From JAGLQA01 sp023135565 (GTDB taxonomy: Bacteria; Acidobacteriota; Aminicenantia; UBA2199): a stretch of 26,369 nucleotides of DNA. Every line of letters starts with the position of its first letter. The stretch's first letter is position 1. Below, piece by piece: positions 21,301 through 26,369 of this stretch. A program made the position numbers and the translations under genes. The stretch spans positions 1-26,369 of the forward strand of contig DAOWCY010000094.1 in NCBI GenBank assembly GCA_030639305.1. Reading direction: 5' to 3'. A model generated the notes under the pieces. The model did no database searches, was not told the DNA's origin, and saw only the letters and a list, made by a program, of their open reading frames with translations.

Positions 21301-24280
21301 CCCGCATATGATTTTTCCAGTGATTAATCCCCGCTCCGTATACATAATAGGTTTTAGGTTTCAGCTTGTAGGCATCAAATTTCTCCACCATTTCCAGTCC
21401 TAAGCTGCCTAATTGATAACCCTGTTCGATACTGCCCAACAGGTCACACAACACGCTGCCGAAAACAGCGAATGCAAATGCGGCATATTTGCTGATGCCC
21501 TTTTTTAATGTCAGGTTAATGAGTTTCAGCACGATAAGGGGGAAGTAATCGGGGTCCGTAACGTAGGCGGGTTCCATACAGGCGGAAAGAACCCGCGCCG
21601 TGGCCAGTTCCCGGGGATCGTTCAGTTCCGGGAGTGCGGATAGGGCCGACGCTCCTCCTTTTATTTTAATCCTGGTATAAACCGCGGCGAATTCTTTCAA
21701 TATTGCCGATTTACTTGCTTTTTTGGGCATGCGCAGCCCCAGCATTTTTAAAGCCTCCCTGCCGAATTGTGTGGACTCCGGGAATTTTTGTTGTCCCATG
21801 CAAATATGCATTTTAATTTCATAAACGTTGATTTTATCTAAAATATTTTTTGCATTTTCAAAAACAGCGGCAAAATATTTTTCTGCTTGCGCATTTTTCC
21901 CGGTCAGGTATCCCACTTCACCGGCTTCGGTATAAAGCACCAGCGCCAACCGGTAGTCTTTTTCCCAGGCCGGTTGGCCCAGGCCGGTAAGAAGCGTTAT
22001 CCCCTGTTGAAAAAAGCGGTATGCCGCACTGTAAGCCGCGGCTGCTTTTGCTTTCTGTCCGGCTTCGAGATTTCCCCGGGCCAACCGGACTTTCTCCTCT
22101 TCGTCCAGTAAATCCCGGGCTTTATTAAAATGGTTGGTCAGGTCGAAAATATAAGCGCGGCTGTGTTGTTCTTCCTCTTGTTTCTGGATAATCCTGCCGA
22201 TTTTTAGGTGCAGTTCTTTTTTTTCTTTCTCGCTTATTTTCGCATAGATGGCTTCATGCACTTTGTTATGGGAGAATTTCCCATGGTCTCCTATTTTCAA
22301 AAGAATGCCTTCATCTATGGCATATTTCAGGGACGCGAAAAACTTTTTAAAGGGTATTTCCGCTGCCTGCGCCGCCATATGCATGGGAAATTCGACGCCG
22401 ATGCAGGCGGCAATCTTTAGAGCTGAAAGTGTGTTTACCCGCAGTCTTTCCAATTTGCCTGTGGTCAGTTCCACCACATTGTCAGTGATGGCGGTCTGTT
22501 CGATACGGGGCATATCCCAGGTCCACTGCTGATTTTTGAATTCGATCAGGCCGTCTACATGTAATTTTTTTAAAAATTCGTGGATAAAAAGAGGATTACC
22601 GTCGGTCTTTGAAAAAACGATGTGGGCCAGGGGCTTTGTTTTTTTAAGCGGGCAAAACAGGATGTCGGCTAAGAGTTTATTGATTGCCGGTTCTTCTAAG
22701 CCCGGTAGTTCGATTTTCCTGCGAATATAACTATCTTTCTTATCTTTACCGGGAGTTTGCCATTTCTCTATGAACCCGGAAAAGGGAGACGAACTATCCA
22801 GCGCCTCGTTTCTATAAGCGCCAACCAGTAAAAAATAGTTTAATTCAGGGTCTGACAGTAATGCATCGATCAACTGCAAACCCATAGCATCCGCCCTATG
22901 CAAATCATCCAAAAAAAGAATTAGGGGGTGTTCCCGGTGGGCAAATACTTTGATGAAATCCCTGAACACCGTGGTCAGCCGGTTTTGTGTTTCTAAGGGG
23001 GGGAGCGGCGGTACCGGGGGCTGTTTGCCGGTGATTAACTCTAACTTAGGCAGTGCGTCGATGATGATCCGGCAGTTATTTCCCACAGCCTTTAGTATCT
23101 CTTTTTTCCACTGCTGGAGGCGGTTACTCTTTGCCGTGAGCAGTTGTGCCGGCAGCGCAGAAAATGCCCGGATAATGGCGTTGTTGGGAATGTTTCCCGG
23201 GGAGCGGTCATATTTCCCGGAGATAACGAAGGCCCCTTCCCCGGCAGCCGGTTTATGGAATTCATCGCAAAGGGCCGATTTACCGCTGCCCGCCGCTCCT
23301 GGGATGAGGAGCAGCGCTTTTTTTCCTGCTGAAATAAGGTCGAGCAGTTCAAAAAAGGCCGCGGTTTCTTTTTTCCTGCCGTACAGCTTTTCAGGCACTA
23401 AGAACCTATTGGAGATGTCATTTTCCCCGATAGTAAAGGCATCGATTTTTCCTTTAGATTGTAAACGCAGGTAACACTCTTCTATGTCTGCTTTTAAACC
23501 GGCTGCGCTTTGATAACGGTCTTCAGCGTTTTTGGACATCAGTTTCATGATAATCCGGGAGACCACCTTCGGCACTGATTTATCTATTTCATGTGGGGGG
23601 AGGGCTTTTCGTGCGATGTGGGCATGGACCAATTCCAGCGAATCATCCAATTCAAAGGGGCGTTTCCCGGTCAACATTTCATAAAAGGTCACTCCTAAGG
23701 AATAGAAATCGCTGCGATAATCGATGGAACGGTTCATCCTGCCGGTCTGTTCCGGGGAGATGTAAGACAGGGTGCCTTTTAATTTTTCCGGTTCTATGGC
23801 GTTTTCGGTTTCTTTTTTTACCAGTGTGGAGATACTAAAATCGATGATTTTGACTTCTTTTGTTTCCGGGTTAATAAGAATATTGTAGGGATTGATATCC
23901 TTGTGAATGATATTGCTGCTGTGGATAGCGGCGATTATATCCACTAAGAGCGATACGATGCGCAGGGTATTTCTCAAATCCACCTTATGGGAGCGAAAGT
24001 ACCGGGCCAGGGAAATGGCGTCGAAATCTTCCATGATAATAGCTTTGCCGTAGCCTACATTTTCCACGGCGTAGTATTTTATTACGCCCGGTATATCCAG
24101 GTTTCTGCATGTGTTGTATTCGTACTCTAATTGTTTTAATTCTTCGGGTGTGGGGTATTGGGCTTTTAGATATTTTGCCACCACCGGCAGGTCATCCCGG
24201 TTCCTAATTCCGCTGTAGATCCCGAAATGTAAATTTTCGTAAATTTGTTTATTAAAACGGTATCCTTCTATTTTAAGCAT
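18317..24280 (-). CDS. Giant multi-kinase: Ser/Thr kinase–AAA ATPase–helical repeats–GAF–PAS–HisKA–HATPase–REC
   Basis: The protein has 1987 residues and no membrane segment. A Ser/Thr kinase domain (about 7-270) has K36, H126-K-D128 and N133, DFS in place of DFG (147-149) and SPEQ (175-178). The AAA/NACHT-like ATPase (about 295-560) has Walker A GAAGSGKS (328-335) and Walker B LILFLDD (453-459). Helical, partly TPR-like repeats fill about 600-1280. GAF is about 1310-1470 and PAS about 1480-1590. HisKA has H1617 (LAHDFNNIL); the ATPase domain has N1729/N1733, DDGVGI (1784-1789) and GTGLGL (1810-1815). The receiver (1868-1987) has D1874-D1875, acceptor D1920 and K1970. Such multi-kinases are known in cyanobacteria and other complex bacteria and link Ser/Thr and His-Asp signalling. 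The start at 24280 has a weak ribosome binding site. Confidence 0.95.
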   Translation of the reverse strand: MLKIEGYRFNKQIYENLHFGIYSGIRNRDDLPVVAKYLKAQYPTPEELKQLEYEYNTCRNLDIPGVIKYYAVENVGYGKAIIMEDFDAISLARYFRSHKVDLRNTLRIVSLLVDIIAAIHSSNIIHKDINPYNILINPETKEVKIIDFSISTLVKKETENAIEPEKLKGTLSYISPEQTGRMNRSIDYRSDFYSLGVTFYEMLTGKRPFELDDSLELVHAHIARKALPPHEIDKSVPKVVSRIIMKLMSKNAEDRYQSAAGLKADIEECYLRLQSKGKIDAFTIGENDISNRFLVPEKLYGRKKETAAFFELLDLISAGKKALLLIPGAAGSGKSALCDEFHKPAAGEGAFVISGKYDRSPGNIPNNAIIRAFSALPAQLLTAKSNRLQQWKKEILKAVGNNCRIIIDALPKLELITGKQPPVPPLPPLETQNRLTTVFRDFIKVFAHREHPLILFLDDLHRADAMGLQLIDALLSDPELNYFLLVGAYRNEALDSSSPFSGFIEKWQTPGKDKKDSYIRRKIELPGLEEPAINKLLADILFCPLKKTKPLAHIVFSKTDGNPLFIHEFLKKLHVDGLIEFKNQQWTWDMPRIEQTAITDNVVELTTGKLERLRVNTLSALKIAACIGVEFPMHMAAQAAEIPFKKFFASLKYAIDEGILLKIGDHGKFSHNKVHEAIYAKISEKEKKELHLKIGRIIQKQEEEQHSRAYIFDLTNHFNKARDLLDEEEKVRLARGNLEAGQKAKAAAAYSAAYRFFQQGITLLTGLGQPAWEKDYRLALVLYTEAGEVGYLTGKNAQAEKYFAAVFENAKNILDKINVYEIKMHICMGQQKFPESTQFGREALKMLGLRMPKKASKSAILKEFAAVYTRIKIKGGASALSALPELNDPRELATARVLSACMEPAYVTDPDYFPLIVLKLINLTLKKGISKYAAFAFAVFGSVLCDLLGSIEQGYQLGSLGLEMVEKFDAYKLKPKTYYVYGAGINHWKNHMRGDLESFMKSYKSGVEIGIRSFTSHSLDNYLFRLFYLGESLSKVKNECGKYLPELIRFQQIGAVEVIELWCLMTHTLSGETGDNCLITGEIGPGIGFVSRWIKDNNMTRLGMYTIVRLYLLYLFGHFEEAAEVAKQGRKFVASIVGDIHTKEFNFYYSLALLAAFPLVNRKKQGKYLRRLKSNQKKMKNWSTHAPENFHNKYLLVEAGINSLRGKVGEAAALYHQAIELARENKFLHEEAAANECAAGFYRRRGIEDVASLYLKKAHYLYTLWGAKAKVKDLENKHPELVATASAAGEKPRSKGSASDSSTTASLDFDAILKASHAISGEIVMEKLLGKLIKIVMENAGAQRIILFLKKDAGLFIEAQGKSDEQEIEVLQSIPIEESPVPRSLIRYVERTRELVVLDDSSAESPFSADPYIHGQQPMSLLCLPVVHQDNLTAVLYLENKLSLKLFSLPRQETLKVLAAQAAVSLRHALIYENLTRAEEKVRTILETTKEGFLELDPGGKITAVNPEMCAIAGRTKEELLAGNFSQLLAPGNNESSSKQFILHDLKQSTTYRLTLRKPDNTPVYCLINATPLLENNIKKGSFAMITDLSEYEKKDEQLRQAQKMETVGTLAGGLAHDFNNILGGITGSLSLLQMEIKREEPDRPEIEKYLDDMVESAGRAKDIIKHLLALSRKDELIFETVDLNTTIRHVMNICSNTFDKSIELHFHFFEEAAPVLADSTQVEQVLLNLCVNAAHAMTIMKEEGRHWGGSLSVSVEKIYADRRFRQNHPAAEEIHYWRLVVRDDGVGIEPEAISKIFEPFYTTKVKSSGTGLGLSMVYNIVNQHKGFMDVNSEKRKGSTFFVYLPEYKEPPRPVKQEEDEEILLGEGLVLVVDDEPIMRKIAVKILKKAGYHVISAEDGVQGMELFKQHYRELRLVLLDMQMPKKSGRETYLEMKAINPEVKVLLASGFRRDERVEGILKLGVNDFIEKPYTFRQLTKAIHNIMVE

Positions 24281-24620
24281 TGGCTCAAATATGTTGAAAA
24301 CTTAAACGCATTTTATACACCCAGACCGGTAAATGAGCGTTTTTCAAGTCTGCACTTGAAAAACGAACCACCTACCGGCGGCAAATTTGGATTATGTACA
24401 ACATTTTTTCTATACAGCGCCATAAGCGCTTTTTACCGCCATATAACGGCATAACCAGTCTCCATGCATCTATTTTTATACAAGACGAAAGGAATAATGG
24501 GTTGATATTCCAGGTTCATGAAATTTATTATAGCATGAAAACCTTATTGATAGCAATATAATTTTTGAATTTATTTCGCGCTGCGGGCTTGTGATTCCCA
24601 GCTTTTTTCCGCACCCCCTG
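24281..24620. other. Divergent intergenic region
   Basis: This spacer lies between the giant kinase (-) and the membrane protein at 24671 (+). It holds the 12-bp hairpin at 24338-24365 and a smaller stem AGCGC-CATAA-GCGCT followed by TTTT (24416-24434). Several minus-strand TATAAA/CATAAT sequences occur, but none has a well-spaced -35. No gene is seen. Confidence 0.4.
24338..24365. repeat. Perfect 12-bp inverted repeat upstream of the giant kinase gene
   Basis: CGTTTTTCAAGT-CTGC-ACTTGAAAAACG: a perfect 12-bp stem with a 4-base loop, 58-85 bases upstream of the kinase start. It could be a dimeric operator or a hairpin in the leader mRNA. It lacks the poly-T of a terminator in either direction beyond its own stem. 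Only one copy was seen. Confidence 0.75.
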
Positions 24621-24650
24621 TTGACATTTGTTCCTATTTTGATATACAAT
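24621..24650 (+). promoter_or_regulatory. Sigma70-type promoter
   Basis: Consensus -35 TTGACA (24621-24626), then TATACAAT (24643-24650): a 16-base spacer to TATACA or 18 to TACAAT. It is followed by GGAGG (24659-24663), seven bases before the ATG at 24671. Confidence 0.7.
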
Positions 24651-24670
24651 TCGATCCTGGAGGTTTTATA

Positions 24671-25444
24671 ATGGGAAAAAAAATAGAACGAGAAGGAGAA
24701 CGCTTGAGCCGGGAAACAGGCATCGACTTCAAAAAATATTACAAACCGGGATTGGTAGAGAAAATCGGCGAATTAATCGGTTTTATCGGCAGTATACGAT
24801 CGATTTTTTTAGGCTATTATGCTGTGCTGCTGGTAATCGTTACTGCGCTTTGTACCTGGTTTTTTCTGCGTGATATGAACATCGTCGGCATTGTGCTTTT
24901 CTTCATTTTCGGAATTCTCTTCTGCGCCGGAGCCGGAACTGCCCTGGCTACCATGAAGTTGGCGGAGAAAGTAGTTGAGGACAGCAGCGATACAGCGGTA
25001 CTGATGTTGGACTTTGCCAAAGAGGTAAGACACGACATATCTAACGTGGAGAGCAAACCCGGCTTCAAAATCGCTTATTCGGACCTGTTGAAAGGTCTAT
25101 CGTTTAATGTATTTATCCCGATGACCAAACAGGTCATCAAGGATAAATTGGGCTTGTTTTCTAAGCCGGTTATTTATATAGTGCAGAATGCGCTTTTTTA
25201 TTTCACCAATTTTTTGACGGAAGCCATCGACGAAAAAGGCGGTGAGATTTCAGCCGTCAAAACCGAAGCGGAAGCCGGTAAGGAAATCGAAGCTTTCGAT
25301 AAGTCCATAGACAGCGTAAAAGAAAAGATCGAACCGCTGGCAGATTCGGTGACCGGCAAGCTCAAAATACCGGCCAGGGTGTTGTTGATTTTATCTATCG
25401 TTATATGTTTACCTATCCTGCTCGTCATATTTTTGATCTTTTAG
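24671..25444 (+). CDS. Membrane protein of unknown function
   Basis: The protein has 257 residues, with a good GGAGG ribosome binding site and promoter. An amphipathic, charged N-terminus (1-40) precedes two adjacent membrane helices (about 45-66 and 71-94), a soluble middle part (95-230) that includes a hydrophobic patch around 160-183, and a third helix at the very C-terminus (about 236-256). The segment 190-225 is acidic and predicted helical (SAVKTEAEAGKEIEAFDKSI...). No catalytic motif is apparent and I do not recognise a family. It is divergent from the giant kinase and convergent with the toxin-antitoxin operon. Confidence 0.8.
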   Translation: MGKKIEREGERLSRETGIDFKKYYKPGLVEKIGELIGFIGSIRSIFLGYYAVLLVIVTALCTWFFLRDMNIVGIVLFFIFGILFCAGAGTALATMKLAEKVVEDSSDTAVLMLDFAKEVRHDISNVESKPGFKIAYSDLLKGLSFNVFIPMTKQVIKDKLGLFSKPVIYIVQNALFYFTNFLTEAIDEKGGEISAVKTEAEAGKEIEAFDKSIDSVKEKIEPLADSVTGKLKIPARVLLILSIVICLPILLVIFLIF

Positions 25445-25494
25445 GGCGCTGAGCGGCCAACTGGTGGAAATAGAGCTGTGAGGAGAATGATTTT

Positions 25495-25764
25495 TTAACC
25501 GAAAAGTTCAGCGTGAGAACCGGTTCTCTCGAATATTATCGTGTCTCCCTCTATTTTATATACCAAAAGCCAATCCGGCTCCACGTGACATTCCCTTCTA
25601 TCTTTTAATCCCCCTTTCAATTTATGGTCTTTGTGTTTCCTGTCTAAAGGCTCTTTTTTAGCGAGTGTAGTCATTACCGACTTTATCTTTTTTAAATCTT
25701 TTTCCCCCCTGGTGGCCTTTATTAGTTCTTTGTTGAATTTATGAGTGGTTTTCAGCTTTAACAT
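25495..25764 (-). CDS. yafQ: YafQ-type mRNA interferase toxin
   Basis: The protein has 89 residues and is a RelE-superfamily endoribonuclease of the YafQ subfamily, which cleaves mRNA on the ribosome. The catalytic set can be matched by position: H47 in HKDHKLKG, H60 in RECHVEPDW, D64, W65, and H84 in RTGSHAELF, with LLVYKIEGDTIIFERTGSH forming the C-terminal strands. All expected residues are present, so the toxin appears active. Its ATG lies 26 bases inside the antitoxin gene, giving an overlapping antitoxin-toxin operon. The symbol follows the family, not proven orthology. Confidence 0.93.
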   Translation of the reverse strand: MLKLKTTHKFNKELIKATRGEKDLKKIKSVMTTLAKKEPLDRKHKDHKLKGGLKDRRECHVEPDWLLVYKIEGDTIIFERTGSHAELFG

Positions 25765-26023
25765 TCTCTTCGATATAGTTGAAATAGGAGTCGAGACTTT
25801 CCCACTCGGTTAGGTTTTTTCCTTCATCGGTATCTCTCATCACCTGGAGGGTCTCCTCATTCGGGACATCGTCTTCGAAAGGCAATCTTTTGAAATCCTT
25901 TACCTTCCGGAAAAATAATCGAACTGCTTCCGCGGTTGAGATTCCGAGTGATTTGAAAATAGCGTCAACTTCTTTTTTTAACCCTACTTCTAATTTTACA
26001 TTAATGTTAGCTGTTTTTGCCAT
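25739..26023 (-). CDS. dinJ: RelB/DinJ-family antitoxin
   Basis: The product has 94 residues from the ATG at 26023. The frame starts nine codons earlier, but GAGG lies just upstream of 26023 and the earlier ATG falls in the promoter -10. The N-terminal ribbon-helix-helix (about 5-45: INVKLEVGLKKEVDAIFKSL, then GISTAEAVRLFFRKV and RLPFE) binds DNA as a dimer. The C-terminal half, acidic with aromatic residues (EWESLDSYFNYIEENV), would wrap the toxin. It precedes and overlaps yafQ. Autoregulation is suggested by a palindrome over the promoter -10. Confidence 0.93.
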   Translation of the reverse strand: MAKTANINVKLEVGLKKEVDAIFKSLGISTAEAVRLFFRKVKDFKRLPFEDDVPNEETLQVMRDTDEGKNLTEWESLDSYFNYIEENVKAENHS

Positions 26024-26038
26024 TTTTACCTCGGTTTC

Positions 26039-26067
26039 ATTGTAATACAAATCCTGTTTTTTTTCAA
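26039..26067 (-). promoter_or_regulatory. Promoter and likely operator of the dinJ-yafQ operon
   Basis: On the minus strand: TTGAAA (26062-26067), a 17-base spacer and TACAAT (26039-26044). The palindrome TTGTA-A-TACAA (26040-26050) overlaps the -10, a usual location for autorepression by the ribbon-helix-helix antitoxin. Confidence 0.6.
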
Positions 26068-26133
26068 CAAAAAAATGAAAAACTTATTTACAGCCTTCAA
26101 CTATCATCACTCATAAATTCATCGCTGTACCTG

Positions 26134-26162
26134 TTGATGTTCCGCGGGGGGCATGGTATAAT
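26134..26162 (+). promoter_or_regulatory. Sigma70-type promoter of an interrupted gene
   Basis: TTGATG (26134-26139), a 17-base spacer and perfect TATAAT (26157-26162), followed by AAGGAG (26168-26173), five bases before an ATG. It is a complete set of start signals for a gene that no longer continues. Confidence 0.65.
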
Positions 26163-26178
26163 GCCCTAAGGAGCAAAA

Positions 26179-26247
26179 ATGACAGCACACGACAGCGACC
26201 CACGCAAAAGCCCGGAATGGCAAGATGCACCTATAGCGCTCAGATAA
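26179..26247 (+). pseudogene. 5' stub of a gene cut off by an insertion-sequence end
   Basis: ATG 26179 with a good ribosome binding site and promoter encodes MTAHDSDPRKSPEWQDAP, then four codons read into the repeated end sequence at 26238 and stop at 26245. The charged hydrophilic start resembles the beginning of a normal soluble or membrane protein, but the rest lies beyond the insertion, if it exists at all. The family cannot be told. Confidence 0.5.
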
Positions 26248-26280
26248 AGTAACCCGTTTTTGCTCAGATAAAGTAATCCG
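26238..26280. mobile_element. Putative insertion-sequence end with two direct repeats
   Basis: GCTCAGATAAAGTAACCCG (26238-26256) and GCTCAGATAAAGTAATCCG (26262-26280) differ at one base and are 24 bases apart. Multiple short repeats near the termini are typical of IS21-like elements. The remainder of the element would continue past the right edge. The family assignment is tentative. Confidence 0.5.
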
Positions 26281-26314
26281 CCCAATCTACATATCAAATA
26301 CCCCTTAAAAAAGC

Positions 26315-26369
26315 TTAGGGCACTCTTTTTCTTTTCCAAGTAGCAGAAATGGTGGTATCATTTAAGTGA
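26315..26369 (-). CDS. Possible C-terminus of a transposase-related protein (cut by window edge)
   Basis: On the minus strand the frame entering from the right edge reads HLNDTTISATWKRKRVP and stops at 26315-26317, about 35 bases inside the putative element end. That position is where the last gene of an insertion sequence would finish. Seventeen residues are too few to name a family. Confidence 0.3.
   Translation of the reverse strand, partial: HLNDTTISATWKRKRVP

Noticed and set aside
24416..24434. Small stem followed by T residues considered as a terminator
   Set aside because: No + strand gene lies upstream for it to terminate; the stem is only 5 bp.

Overview
The window looks like chromosomal DNA of an environmental, sediment-type, Gram-negative-like bacterium. 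It has exported and lipoprotein-like proteins, a very large Ser/Thr kinase–ATPase–histidine kinase fusion, several PAS-rich hybrid histidine kinases, a TMTC-like membrane TPR protein and many dispersed palindromic repeats. The combination brings to mind deep-branching phyla such as Candidatus Aminicenantes. That placement is inference: there is no rRNA or other phylogenetic marker in the window.

Layout. (1) 1-1080: the tail of an accessory element, with a gene cut by the left edge, an excisionase-like HTH protein, and a degraded tRNA-Arg(UCU)-like 3' fragment that may be an attachment-site scar. (2) 1.1-5.2 kb: a voltage-gated potassium channel (-), a TMTC-like membrane glycosyltransferase/TPR protein (+) and a secreted DUF4412-like protein (-). 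(3) 5.3-10.4 kb: an operon of hybrid kinase, Rcp1-type response regulator and second hybrid kinase, behind a good sigma70 promoter and a heptamer-repeat leader. (4) 10.4-14.0 kb: a second operon of YfiR-like periplasmic protein, CHASE8 membrane histidine kinase and stand-alone receiver, with a clear promoter and a terminator made from a copy of a dispersed repeat. (5) 14.0-14.7 kb: an AraC-type DNA-binding domain fused to an acyl/peptidyl carrier protein domain, the oddest gene here. (6) 14.7-18.1 kb: an unknown membrane protein whose C-terminus runs into a repeat, then a DUF885 metallohydrolase-like lipoprotein whose leader can sequester its own ribosome binding site. (7) 18.3-24.3 kb (-): the 1987-residue multi-kinase. 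(8) 24.6-26.0 kb: an unknown membrane protein and a DinJ/YafQ toxin-antitoxin pair. (9) 26.1-26.4 kb: a gene start interrupted by what looks like an insertion-sequence end.

How the genes relate. From 5.3 to 14.7 kb every gene is on the + strand and concerned with signal transduction, yet none of the receivers carries a DNA-binding output domain. The phosphorelay outputs must act through protein contact or on regulators elsewhere. The only DNA-binding candidate in this block is the AraC–carrier-protein fusion.

Two repeat families run through the window. One has inserted in frame inside two unrelated proteins (TMTC-like and DUF885), in the manner of Rickettsia palindromic elements. The other is a cluster of GC-rich hairpins that forms gene ends, a terminator and intergenic spacers. 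All promoters and RNA structures are read by eye; no folding or database search was run.
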